Of a stretch of 64,000 nucleotides of DNA, positions 54,033 to 62,243 are shown in pieces. Position 1 is the stretch's first letter. The number at the start of each line of letters is the position of its first letter. A program made the position numbers and the translations under genes. The notes beneath the pieces were generated by a model. It ran no database searches. It had not been told where the DNA came from and worked only from the letters and a program-made list of their open reading frames with translations. The stretch spans positions 62,001 to 126,000 of the forward strand of contig CAYLZD010000004.1 in assembly GCA_964388275.1 (NCBI GenBank), written 5' to 3'. Source of the DNA: JARYLZ01 sp964388275. GTDB lineage: Bacteria > Bacteroidota > Ignavibacteria > SZUA-365.

Positions 54033-54956
54033 TCAACGCCTGATGGTATAACGGATACTCGCAGGCGCCGTTTTCAGCAGCGTCAATCCTTCCGGCACAT
54101 GAACGGACGGAAGCACAGCGCCGCTGGTGTCCTGCAGGAAAGCCGCATAAGGAATCTGCACTTTGAAATCCGATGCATCCATTGTCGCCAGCCGGTTGAT
54201 GCCGCCCCGCACGTAAACCGTGATCACGGGATTGGCAAGAAGCACACTGCGGCCCTCCGGCACATCGGTGACCTGCACGGGTATCTCATCGAAGGATACA
54301 TCCGCCAACTGCTCGACCGGTATGTACAGCCTGGCGGTTTCCGCGCGGAATTTGATTATACCGGGGAGGGAATCCTGAACCGCCACCTCGTCGACCACCG
54401 GCAGCGAGAGGTCCTTCCATGCCCGGCGCGCAACAGGCCAGGAGTGCACATTCCTCAGCACTTTCTCCGCGCCCATGAGGAGGATACTGTCCGGTTTAAG
54501 ACTCACCTGTCCGGAAAGTCCGAAGTCGCGCCGGAATTCCAGTACCGTGTACTCGAATCGCAGAGGCACCGTTTTCTGAGTGTATTGGTCGAGTGAAACG
54601 CGTATGGTGTCCGGCCATGCCTGCACACCGCGGACGCCGGCCGGGAGGTTCAGCGATTCGTTCATGATCCTGCTCGCGATAATGGTCTGGCCGCTGCTCA
54701 AGCGATGCCCCGGGATGGCGAACACCAAGCGTCCCCCCGAGGAGAGCATGAACAATTGCCAGCCGCTCCCTTCCAGTGAAATTTCTATAGTTTCCGGCAG
54801 CGGTTTCGCGAGGGCCATGTCGGCCGGCAGATTCGCCACTTCGAGGGGAACGATGAACCGGGCGATGTAAGTGTTGTTCAGCGTTACCGACGCCCACACC
54901 ACTGTCGCCAGGAGGAAGGACCCGATCAATGATAATTTCAATCGTCCGAACATCAC
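54033..54956 (-). CDS. YbbR-like (CdaR-type) domain protein
   Basis: A 307-aa protein with an N-terminal membrane anchor (LSLIGSFLLATVVWASVTL) and YbbR-like beta-rich repeats facing outward (VPLEVANLPADMALAKPLPE, IRVSLDQYTQKTVPLRFEY, IPVQVTDVPEGRSV). In Firmicutes such proteins regulate the c-di-AMP cyclase CdaA; no cdaA is adjacent here, so a regulatory role is only possible. The start is GTG at 54956 or ATG at 54953. Divergent from the DksA-like gene. Confidence 0.85.
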   Translation of the reverse strand: MMFGRLKLSLIGSFLLATVVWASVTLNNTYIARFIVPLEVANLPADMALAKPLPETIEISLEGSGWQLFMLSSGGRLVFAIPGHRLSSGQTIIASRIMNESLNLPAGVRGVQAWPDTIRVSLDQYTQKTVPLRFEYTVLEFRRDFGLSGQVSLKPDSILLMGAEKVLRNVHSWPVARRAWKDLSLPVVDEVAVQDSLPGIIKFRAETARLYIPVEQLADVSFDEIPVQVTDVPEGRSVLLANPVITVYVRGGINRLATMDASDFKVQIPYAAFLQDTSGAVLPSVHVPEGLTLLKTAPASIRYTIRR

Positions 54957-55036
54957 CGCAGCAATTCATGTATTGACGGCCGCGCCCGTGAGCGCCGCTT
55001 GCACGCCCGAGAATATACCGAATTGTCTTGACATTC

Positions 55037-55069
55037 TTGTTTTTCTCGTGCTTATTGTCGCTATATTTG
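55037..55069 (+). promoter_or_regulatory. Bacteroidota-type promoter of the DksA-like gene
   Basis: TTG (55037-55039), 22-base spacer, TATATTTG (55062-55069), an exact TAnnTTTG. Transcription would start about 45 bases before the ATG at 55121. Confidence 0.6.
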
Positions 55070-55120
55070 CGTAGATGTGACACCGCATACCGACAAAATA
55101 CGGGCATCGGAAATACCCGG

Positions 55121-55447
55121 ATGAACGAAGCGCAGCTGAAAGAAATAGAGGAAATCATTCTCCAGCGCATAGCCGCGATACTGGAGGAAGTATATCACGA
55201 AGCTCCGACACAGTTGGATGCGCTGTCTATTTCGGCGCGTCTCGCCTTCAGAGCCGACCCGCACTTGAATGAGCTGCGCCTGGCGCTTCAGCGTATAGCG
55301 CGGGGCGAATACGGGAACTGCATTTTCTGCAAAGGAAGCATTCCCTTAGAGATATTGCGGGATCTTCCGACGGCGCATTTTTGCGACAACTGTGCCGGGA
55401 TACTGCGCCGGCGCACCGCGCCCTCCGCCTCGTCTCAAAATATCTGA
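55121..55447 (+). CDS. DksA/TraR-type zinc-finger protein
   Basis: A 108-aa protein: a helical N-terminal half (NEAQLKEIEEIILQRIAAIL) and a four-cysteine zinc finger (NCIFCKGSIP and AHFCDNC, residues about 68-90) as in DksA/TraR, which bind RNA polymerase through the secondary channel. Full DksA is longer; this is the compact type and lacks an obvious coiled-coil tip DxxDxA, so polymerase effects are uncertain. The start at 55121 is taken because upstream residues are hydrophobic and non-conserved, and a promoter-like site lies there. Confidence 0.82.
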   Translation: MNEAQLKEIEEIILQRIAAILEEVYHEAPTQLDALSISARLAFRADPHLNELRLALQRIARGEYGNCIFCKGSIPLEILRDLPTAHFCDNCAGILRRRTAPSASSQNI

Positions 55448-55502
55448 GCCATCCGACGCCGCCGGCGGAAAGAGTGAATTCCTCATCACAGGGCTGACCG
55501 CG

Positions 55503-56120
55503 CTATTTGCGCAGCATCTCCTGCAGCCGCCTGTCCACATTGGGATCGTCGCTCTCCACGCTGCGTATTTCGCCGCTGTGAGCGTCCAGAAACACGGTCG
55601 CGTAAGCGCGGCCGATTCGCAGATCGAACACCCATTCCTCGCTCTCATTCACTTTCAGCAGGGATCCTCTTGATACCCTGACACCGGGAAATGCGCGGAG
55701 AACGATGATGCGGGCTTCGTTCGGCGACAGCTTTTTCGGTTTCAGGCTTCCATCCTCGAGAAAAATCGAGGCATCGACCGGTCCTCCAGCCGTAAAAGCC
55801 GTATCGCGGTTTTTCCTGAGTTCGAAATTCCTCAGATACGGGCTGAATTCGCCTTTTTCCGTCTCCAAAACGGTGCGAAGCGTAGCGTAGCCGCCGCAAG
55901 ATACCCGAACAGTATCGCCGGCACACACGCTGTCCACACTATACGATCCGTCGGCCACTGTGCGGGACGCCCTTGCGCCCACGCTGACCAGAGCTTCCGG
56001 GATGCCTTCGCCCGTTCCCGCGTCGAGCACTTTGCCGGTCAATGAATCGGGCGTTTGCCGGGCGCAACAGAATGCGAACAACGCCGCAGAGAGCAACCAT
56101 GCCTTTTTCACGCTGCGCAT
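55503..56120 (-). CDS. Exported protein with carboxypeptidase-regulatory-like and PepSY-type domains
   Basis: A 205-aa exported protein. After a signal region (WLLSAALFAFCCA, possibly lipidated on one of two Cys, but not a textbook lipobox) comes a regulatory-like beta-sandwich (LTGKVLDAGTGEGIPEALVSV, SYSVDSVCAGDTVRV). The C-terminal part (SPNEARIIVLRAFPGVRVSRG, EWVFDLRIGRAYATVFLDAHSG) has the PepSY pattern. It overlaps lpxK by 13 bases at its start, so it is co-expressed with lipid A genes. Function unknown. Confidence 0.75.
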   Translation of the reverse strand: MRSVKKAWLLSAALFAFCCARQTPDSLTGKVLDAGTGEGIPEALVSVGARASRTVADGSYSVDSVCAGDTVRVSCGGYATLRTVLETEKGEFSPYLRNFELRKNRDTAFTAGGPVDASIFLEDGSLKPKKLSPNEARIIVLRAFPGVRVSRGSLLKVNESEEWVFDLRIGRAYATVFLDAHSGEIRSVESDDPNVDRRLQEMLRK

Positions 56121-57151
56121 CCCCCTTCGGTCAAGCGCTCGTCGATGATTTTAAAGAAGAGTTCCTCATCCGATTCAAAGCGTACGGCCATTTCCATGAA
56201 GCAGACGCGGCGCTCCGCCAGGCGAGGCAGGTAAGGCGACAAGCGCACGGCGTCCTTGCCTGTCGTGACCAGGCACTCCGCCCTGGTTTCATCCGCGCGT
56301 GCCAGCATGTAAACGACGTCGCTCTCGGTGTACATATGATGGTCCGGCCAGGCCTTGTGTCCGGCTTCCAGAGCGCCGAGTCTTCCTATGGTCCGTCGGA
56401 AACTTCCGGGATCCGCAATGCCGCAGAATGTGAACACACGGAGATCCCGCAGAGAGGACGCGGGCGCGGTTTCGCGCCAGTCGAGCGTTCTGAGCGCGGC
56501 AGGCGCGAAGGCGGTCCGGAACATCGGTGCGGAGCATACCTCGGACAGTCTTTTTTCCAACGCGGAAGCGCCGCCGGATCCGTCCCATTTCGCGAGCACT
56601 ATGGCGTCGGCGCGCGCGAGGCTTCCGACCGGTTCGCGAAGTCGTCCGCAAGGCAACAACCGGTCTTCGAAAGGGCTCCTGGTAGAATCGATAGTCACAA
56701 TATCGGCGTTTCTGCGGCACGCCCTGTGCTGAAATGCGTCGTCGAGGACGATTATTTGCGTTCCGAATCGTTCCACGGCGATTCTGCAGCCTCGACCTCG
56801 CTTCTCGTCGGCTATGACCACTAGGGACGGATGCCGCCGTCCGGCCAGCACGGGTTCGTCGCCGCCCTCTGCGGCCGGAAGCACATGTCCGTTCCCGTCG
56901 GACACGATTGCAGTTCCTCTCCCCTTCCGTCCATAACCGCGTGAGACCAGCGCGGTTTTCATTCCGCGGGCGATGTAACGCCCGGCTATCAGATCGGCCA
57001 GCGGCGACTTGCCTGTTCCACCGAGCGAGATGTTGCCGACGGAGATGACCGGCGCAGCTGGCCTGTAAACGCTCAGGACTCCGTTCTCATACAACGTGTT
57101 GCGGAGTGAAACGGCTGATTTGAAGAGCAGGGTGAACACGGCGATCAGCAC
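56108..57151 (-). CDS. lpxK: Tetraacyldisaccharide 4'-kinase
   Basis: Phosphorylates the lipid A disaccharide at the 4' position on the inner face of the membrane. The 347-aa protein has an N-terminal hydrophobic helix, the P-loop VISVGNISLGGTGKSPLADL near residue 37, ALVSRGYGRKGRG near residue 65, and IIVLDDAFQHRACRRNADIV near residue 129, all diagnostic of LpxK. Start GTG at 57151 overlaps the DUF374 gene by seven bases. It shows that the organism makes lipid A. Confidence 0.94.
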   Translation of the reverse strand: MLIAVFTLLFKSAVSLRNTLYENGVLSVYRPAAPVISVGNISLGGTGKSPLADLIAGRYIARGMKTALVSRGYGRKGRGTAIVSDGNGHVLPAAEGGDEPVLAGRRHPSLVVIADEKRGRGCRIAVERFGTQIIVLDDAFQHRACRRNADIVTIDSTRSPFEDRLLPCGRLREPVGSLARADAIVLAKWDGSGGASALEKRLSEVCSAPMFRTAFAPAALRTLDWRETAPASSLRDLRVFTFCGIADPGSFRRTIGRLGALEAGHKAWPDHHMYTESDVVYMLARADETRAECLVTTGKDAVRLSPYLPRLAERRVCFMEMAVRFESDEELFFKIIDERLTEGGCAA

Positions 57152-57780
57152 CCTCCGTTGTCGAGGGCGAGATTCCGGTGCAAAGCCAGCAGGGCCTTCT
57201 CGATGCCGAGCCGGCGTTCTTCCAGAGTTTCGCCCTGCATACCCGGATCGATGCGTTCCGGCGCCAAAAACTCGACACGGACCCTGGAGAACGGAAGCGG
57301 AATTTCAAAATTGTCCCAACTGCGCAGATTCCAGTGTCTGGAGGCGGTAGCCGCCATGCATAGCAGGGGAGCTCCGGTGGTCTGGGCCGCCCTAACGGCG
57401 CCCATCTTCATCTCACAGGCGGGCCCACGCGGTCCGTCGGGCGTGACACAGAGTAAGCTTCCTGCATTCAGGACTCCGCGCATCGCAGCCATGGCTTCCT
57501 TTCCGCCCCTGCTGCTGGAGCCTCTCAGCACATCGTATCCCCACGCGGAGAGAACGCGAGCGAGTATTTCTCCGTCGCGGCTCATGCTCACCAGGGCGGC
57601 GGCGCCCCGGTTGCGCAACAGCCACCACGGCACCAGCATGGAACCGTGCCAGAATACCAGCACGAAAGGTTGTCCCTTGTTGAACAGTCCCTCCAGATGC
57701 AGATCGCCTGTCTTCTCTATCCGCAGAGTCCTCAACAGGAGTTGCAGGAGGAAACGAAATACAGGATGCCACCACATCAT
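57145..57780 (-). CDS. DUF374-type lysophospholipid acyltransferase-like protein
   Basis: A 211-aa membrane-associated acyltransferase-like protein. Signature parts are VFWHGSMLVPWWLLRNRGA near residue 40, SRDGEILARVLSAWGYDVLRGSS (two of the usual blocks) near residue 68, and TPDGPRGPACEMKMGAVRAA near residue 114. It probably adds an acyl chain to lipid A or a related lipid; the family is often beside lpxK or waaA, which fits here. Start at 57780 (two ATGs in a row). Confidence 0.88.
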   Translation of the reverse strand: MMWWHPVFRFLLQLLLRTLRIEKTGDLHLEGLFNKGQPFVLVFWHGSMLVPWWLLRNRGAAALVSMSRDGEILARVLSAWGYDVLRGSSSRGGKEAMAAMRGVLNAGSLLCVTPDGPRGPACEMKMGAVRAAQTTGAPLLCMAATASRHWNLRSWDNFEIPLPFSRVRVEFLAPERIDPGMQGETLEERRLGIEKALLALHRNLALDNGGC

Positions 57781-57861
57781 CGCGCCTTCCCCGGCCAGCC
57801 GGCGATGGTCAGCGATTTGCGTCTTGTGTGATCGAATGCGGATAGCATGGCCGATCGCCTG

Positions 57862-58656
57862 TCATCGCAATTCATACATTTCAGGCCTTCGATCCGAAAA
57901 AATGTCGTTCCAATCCGATATGCTTTTTCGTTCGGCCCGCGCGGGATCCAAATCAGCTTCAATCCAGCCTTCGAAAGCCTCGTCGGCTTCGGCGAGGGTC
58001 TTGCCGTTCACATCCACAATCTGGCTGCAGCCGTGGAAAACCAGAGTTTCGCCGCCACGGGTCTCCGATCCGTTTCGATCTGCGGTGATGGTGATCACGC
58101 GGTTCTCGAAAGACCTCGCACGCATGACCGGCTGCCACAATTCCGGCAATGCGACCAGAGCCGATGGATGACAAATGACCTGCGCGCCTTTGAGAGCCAG
58201 GGTGCGCGCCGCTTCCGGGAAGCGCCAATCGTAGCATATCATGACCCCGATTCCGACTCCGTCGACGTCGAAAACTTCGAAACCGCTGTTGCCAGGCTCG
58301 AACACTTTCTTCTCTTTATAAAACAGATGCGTCTTCCTGTATAGGCGCAGAACGCCGTCGGGCAAGGCGGCGGCGGCGGAATTGTAGAAGTCATCCCCGT
58401 CCCTCTCGGCGAATCCGAACACGATAGTCATCCGTCTGTCCACAGCCATTTGCCTGAAAATGGAACAGGTTTCTCCCGAGGCTGTCTCAGCTTGCTGCGA
58501 TAACTCGTCTTGCGATCTGAAATAATAGCCGGTGCTGCAGAGTTCCGGAAACACCGCGAGGTCGCCGGTGAAATCGCCCAAGGCCTCCAGCATACGGGCG
58601 CGGTTTCGATCCGCATCGAACAACAACGGTTTGAACTGGTATGCGCCGGCCTTCAT
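57862..58656 (-). CDS. Carbon-nitrogen hydrolase (nitrilase superfamily)
   Basis: A 264-aa amidase-type enzyme with the Glu-Lys-Cys triad: Glu in LAVFPELCSTGYYF near residue 39, Lys in YRKTHLFYKEKKVF near residue 109, Cys in GVMICYDWRFPEAARTLA near residue 144. Full length, cytoplasmic. Substrate unknown; omega-amidase or carbamoyl-putrescine-type activities are in the same superfamily. It lies 81 bp before the DUF374 gene and 79 bp after the small gene upstream, on the same strand. Confidence 0.9.
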   Translation of the reverse strand: MKAGAYQFKPLLFDADRNRARMLEALGDFTGDLAVFPELCSTGYYFRSQDELSQQAETASGETCSIFRQMAVDRRMTIVFGFAERDGDDFYNSAAAALPDGVLRLYRKTHLFYKEKKVFEPGNSGFEVFDVDGVGIGVMICYDWRFPEAARTLALKGAQVICHPSALVALPELWQPVMRARSFENRVITITADRNGSETRGGETLVFHGCSQIVDVNGKTLAEADEAFEGWIEADLDPARAERKSISDWNDIFSDRRPEMYELR

Positions 58657-58735
58657 ATGCGCTCCATGGACTGTGGGATAGGGCGGTCACACTTGAGCGA
58701 GTCGCGCAATTCTCATTCGACCGCCGCGCCGGAGA

Positions 58736-59062
58736 TCAGGCGACATCTCCCGGCATACCGTCCTGATCATCGGACTTGCGTGTCGCTCTATATCGATCGA
58801 GACGCGGTTCGTAATATACGATGTTCATGTTCCGGTCTCTTAGTGTGCCTCCTGACGGGTAGTAGTAAAACGTCTCCAACCTGTCGGTCTTCTCGCGGCT
58901 CGGCCTCGGTCCAACTGCGTAAAAACAGACTTCGTAGAAGCCCAGCCGGGGACTCGCTCTTTCCACCTGGCGGAGCACATTTTCGGTGGAGTAGCAGTAG
59001 GGATCGGCCTCGTCCCCGCCTCCCGGCGGGAGGGCCGTGAAGAGATCCTCAGGGACGCTCAT
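58736..59062 (-). CDS. Small protein of unknown function
   Basis: A 108-aa protein starting MSVPEDLFTALPPGGG. It is rich in Tyr and Arg (FYEVCFYAVGPRPSREK, ETFYYYPSGG, MNIVYYEPRLDRYRATR) with an acidic end. No signal peptide or membrane segment. I know no matching family. The start lies 14 bases inside the end of the preceding small gene, suggesting coupled translation. An ATG 24 bases earlier is possible. Confidence 0.5.
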   Translation of the reverse strand: MSVPEDLFTALPPGGGDEADPYCYSTENVLRQVERASPRLGFYEVCFYAVGPRPSREKTDRLETFYYYPSGGTLRDRNMNIVYYEPRLDRYRATRKSDDQDGMPGDVA

Positions 59063-59261
59063 TGCACGCCGATTTCGATTCCGCAAGCTTTTTTGCGAAA
59101 GTCTCAGCCTGGGACCGCGTGTGGAACCAGCGCGAAAGGATCCGTTTTCTGCACAGAACGCCTCGTTTCCATTGCCTGACTATCCAAGCGGACGGATCAT
59201 TCGGATCGTTGAGGAGGGAGATGGTGCATCCGTCCCTGTCGTGTATTATGATTTTCGTCAT
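59049..59261 (-). CDS. Small basic protein of unknown function
   Basis: A 70-aa protein beginning MTKIIIHDRDGCTISLLNDP, with WIVRQWKRGVLCRKRIL and FHTRSQAETFAKKLAESK. Strongly basic and probably soluble. The end overlaps the next small gene by 14 bases. It begins 63 bp after the PorE-like gene on the same strand. No family recognised. An ATG 33 bases earlier exists but adds KQEQANRYR, which looks less natural. Confidence 0.5.
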   Translation of the reverse strand: MTKIIIHDRDGCTISLLNDPNDPSAWIVRQWKRGVLCRKRILSRWFHTRSQAETFAKKLAESKSACNERP

Positions 59262-59324
59262 GATGCGATATCTGTTTGCCTGTTCCTGCTTCAACCGGCA
59301 GGCAAGATCGCAAAAATGCGTGAA

Positions 59325-60845
59325 CTATAAAATCGTGAATTCCACCCGTCGGTTTCGCTGTCTACCCTCATCGCTGGAATTCGTTTCGATCGGGAAGTAC
59401 TCTCCGTAGCCCTTGGCGAACACACGGTCGGAAGCGATCCCTTGTGTGATCAGATACTGCACAACGGCCTCGGCCCGGGCTTGCGAAAGCGATATGTTGT
59501 ACTCGTAGGTGCCCACGCTGTCGGTGTGGCCGCTGATCTGTATGCGCATCTGCGGTTGAGACCGGAGGAATCTGACCAGCCGTTCCAGCTCCGCCACGGA
59601 TTCGCTGCGCAGTGTGGCCATGTCGAAATCGAAAAAGATGTTGTTCAGGCGTATCGTGCTTCCCTGAACGACGGGCACGAGCACGAGGTCTCTGGTTTCT
59701 TCCCTGTACTCCGTCATTTCACGCAGATCTATGTTCTCGCTTATCGGGTAATGGCCGTCATATTCAGCGTGAAACTGCCATTGCTCGCCGGCGGGCAGAG
59801 CTATGGTAAAGGCCCCTGTGGTCGGATGCGCTACCGCTACTCCATGCTGCGTGGTGTCCGCGAGGCGCTGATAGTAGATGCGGGCAGGCACCGGTTTTTC
59901 GTCGAAATTCTTGGTCACGCCGGTTATCATGAGCACCGGAGTCGGTTTCTCGTGCTTCGGGAGCACGGTGCGGAAGATGTCGCTCAGTCCGAAACCGGAC
60001 AGGGTAGAGACGAGATAAGCGTATTCGCCGCTGGCCGGCACCGAGTAGTACGCGTCCCATCCCGGCGTGTTGATGGGATAACCGAGATTCTGCGGCTCGC
60101 TCCAGCTGCGCCATGAGTCATCCAGCCTCCTCGACATGTACACATCGTTGCTCCCGAAACCGCCGGGTCTCGCGCTCGAGAAATACAGGGTCTTGCCGTC
60201 TGCGGCAAGAAAAGGAGTGATGTCGTCCCTGTCGCTGTTGAGGGGCTTCGGCAGATTCTCCGGCGCCGTCCAGGTGGAATCGTCTATCCGAAAACAGATG
60301 TACAGGTCGCGCTCGCCGTGCGTCTGATCCGCGTGTATGGAAAGAATGAGGACGCGCCCCGTGGGATCCATCGTGAACTCGGCGAATCTCGATTTGTTCC
60401 TGTAATCGCGAATGGATTGATTCCGTGGAACAGACCACCCTTCCGTCGTCCGCGTGCTGATCGAGATGCCCGGTCCCTGGGTACCGTCCGACAGATACTG
60501 GTTGCCGAGCAGCAGGGTGTTGTTGTCCGGAAAGGCGTGGCAGACGTAATTGTAACCCTGGTTGTTAAGCGGCGTTCCGATATTCCTCGCTATGCTCCAG
60601 GCGCCATCGGCCATGCGCTCGCTGTACCAGATGTCCGCCTTCGGGCCGTCGATATTCCCGGGATAGTCCTTGCGGACGAAGAAGAGCGCCTTGCCGTCCG
60701 GAGAAATTATCGGGTACACTTCATCGAAGGACGTGTTGATCATCGGACCGAGATTTTCTCTCTCGCGATAATCCCAATGCTGAGCGGAAACAGCGCCTCC
60801 CAGCGCCGGAATCAGTATTAGACAAAGAATATGGATATAACGCAT
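59325..60845 (-). CDS. PD40 beta-propeller plus OmpA protein (PorE-like)
   Basis: A 506-aa exported protein: signal peptide (ILCLILIPALGGAVSAQ), WD40-like PD40 repeats at about residues 30-300 (YPIISPDGKALFFVRKDYPG, PFLAADGKTLYFSSARPGGFG, YSVPASGEYAYLVST), a carboxypeptidase-regulatory-like domain near 310-390, and a C-terminal OmpA peptidoglycan-binding domain (IFFDFDMATLRSESVAELERL, ISGHTDSVGTYEYNISLSQARA, RQRNRRVEFTIL). This is the order found in PorE of type IX secretion but without PorE's N-terminal TPR part. Many other Bacteroidota OmpA proteins share it, so the name is not safe. Adjacent PorV/PorQ gene upstream supports a surface role. Confidence 0.85.
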   Translation of the reverse strand: MRYIHILCLILIPALGGAVSAQHWDYRERENLGPMINTSFDEVYPIISPDGKALFFVRKDYPGNIDGPKADIWYSERMADGAWSIARNIGTPLNNQGYNYVCHAFPDNNTLLLGNQYLSDGTQGPGISISTRTTEGWSVPRNQSIRDYRNKSRFAEFTMDPTGRVLILSIHADQTHGERDLYICFRIDDSTWTAPENLPKPLNSDRDDITPFLAADGKTLYFSSARPGGFGSNDVYMSRRLDDSWRSWSEPQNLGYPINTPGWDAYYSVPASGEYAYLVSTLSGFGLSDIFRTVLPKHEKPTPVLMITGVTKNFDEKPVPARIYYQRLADTTQHGVAVAHPTTGAFTIALPAGEQWQFHAEYDGHYPISENIDLREMTEYREETRDLVLVPVVQGSTIRLNNIFFDFDMATLRSESVAELERLVRFLRSQPQMRIQISGHTDSVGTYEYNISLSQARAEAVVQYLITQGIASDRVFAKGYGEYFPIETNSSDEGRQRNRRVEFTIL

Positions 60846-61004
60846 CCCGGAATAATCGTTGATTGCCGAGTGATAATTAAATAACCATGTAATTTATTTA
60901 AAAAACGGTCAGAATCAAAATGTATCCGTTGAGACGTCCGATTTCAAGCTTTTCCTGAAGCCCGACGCCGGTGGCGGCATCGAGTCGAGGCGGTCGGACC
61001 TGCT

Positions 61005-61048
61005 AAAACGACGCGGCCGGACATCCCCGAACAGGACGTCCGGCCGCG
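61005..61048 (-). terminator. Strong hairpin after the PorV/PorQ-family gene
   Basis: A 15-bp stem at 61012-61026 and 61034-61048 (one G-T pair, seven-base loop) lies 22 bases after the stop and is followed, on the minus strand, by CG-TTTT. This should end the transcript of the PorV/PorQ-type gene. Confidence 0.75.
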
Positions 61049-61070
61049 CCGGCCGATAGCAAGTGGCCTC

Positions 61071-62228
61071 TTAGAACAGGATTCCCAGTGTAAAAGCGTG
61101 GCTTCCGCTGAATGTCTTTGCGTGTCTGTAGGCGTAATCGAAATCGAAAGTCATGCCGATCGCTTTCTGGCGCACACCTATTCCCAACGCCGGTCCGAAG
61201 AGATATGCCGATTCTCCGAGCGCGTCCTCGGCATCGTCGCCCGCGACAACCCAGGATCCTCTGAGTTTCAGCAAATCCCTGAAGCCATATTCGAAACCCA
61301 GCCGGTATTGATCGGCCAGGAAATTGTTGTTTTCAAAAGAGGACATGAAAGTAATCATGTGATCGGGCGCGGGGATCAGTTCATACCCGAGACCGATCTC
61401 GATGGACGTCGGCATCTGGAAACCCGCCGCTTCTATCTTCAGGAGCTGTCCTTCGCGATCCGAACCGATTTCGTTGACGTTCCTGTACAAACCCGGCCCG
61501 TCGTATTGCATGGACGAGCCGATATGTTTCAAAGCAACGCCCAACTGCAAGCCCTTGACTTCCGCAAGACCGTGATATTGCACACCGACGTCGAAAGCCA
61601 CGCCGATGGCCGACGCGCGGTTGAGTTCCTCGGAGACCAGGTGCGCGGTGAGTCCCGCGCGTATCCTATCCGTAAGCGCCCTCGCGTAAGTCAATCCGAC
61701 ATCCACGAAAGTCGGTGTGAACACGGCGCCCGTGCCGTCAGGATTCCTTTCATCGGTGTACGGGATATCGGCAAAGGCGAATGACTTGATCGCCAAACCG
61801 ATGTGACCGAAGCCGCTGAATTCGGCGCCGACAGCCACGTGGCTGATGCCGTCCTTGTCGAAGCCGGTCATATGCGAGAACCTGACGTCCACGGCGCCCT
61901 GCATTGCGGCAAGGCCCGCGGGATTGTAGAAAATGGCCGAGGCGCCCGACAGCCCGGCGATGGCAGAACTCCCGAGCGCGATACCCTGGGCGCCCACCGG
62001 AACGAGCAGTTGATCGGCGGCGGCGGTGCCGCGTCTGTTTCCTCCGCCTCCGAGAGCGGATTGTTGAAAGGCCGCAAGCAGCAGCGCAAGAGGGATCAAC
62101 GCTTTGAGCAGCGCATGCGCGATCGCGGCCGGATCCGGCAAGCGCTGTGGAAATGCGGACTGATGTCGAGTCCGGGCGGTGTATTCCGATATCGAGCCAT
62201 GCCTGTTTCTGCGCGTATTGAGCATCAT
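61071..62228 (-). CDS. PorV/PorQ-family outer-membrane protein
   Basis: A 385-aa beta-barrel protein. The signal region (LIPLALLLAAFQQSALGG) comes after an unusually long 40-residue basic N-terminus. The mature start is AADQLLVPVGAQGIALGSSAIAGLSGASAIFYNPAGLAAMQG, the diagnostic PorV/PorQ opening, followed by strands such as GVGLTYARALTDRIRAGLTAHL-type repeats and a C-terminal strand SGSHAFTLGILF. PorV is the shuttle of type IX secretion; other members are structural. GGAGG sits eight bases before the ATG, 15 bases after the large surface gene, so both are co-expressed. A start nearer the hydrophobic segment is possible, but no Met lies between. Confidence 0.88.
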   Translation of the reverse strand: MMLNTRRNRHGSISEYTARTRHQSAFPQRLPDPAAIAHALLKALIPLALLLAAFQQSALGGGGNRRGTAAADQLLVPVGAQGIALGSSAIAGLSGASAIFYNPAGLAAMQGAVDVRFSHMTGFDKDGISHVAVGAEFSGFGHIGLAIKSFAFADIPYTDERNPDGTGAVFTPTFVDVGLTYARALTDRIRAGLTAHLVSEELNRASAIGVAFDVGVQYHGLAEVKGLQLGVALKHIGSSMQYDGPGLYRNVNEIGSDREGQLLKIEAAGFQMPTSIEIGLGYELIPAPDHMITFMSSFENNNFLADQYRLGFEYGFRDLLKLRGSWVVAGDDAEDALGESAYLFGPALGIGVRQKAIGMTFDFDYAYRHAKTFSGSHAFTLGILF

Positions 62229-62243
62229 GATTAGGCCCTCCCG

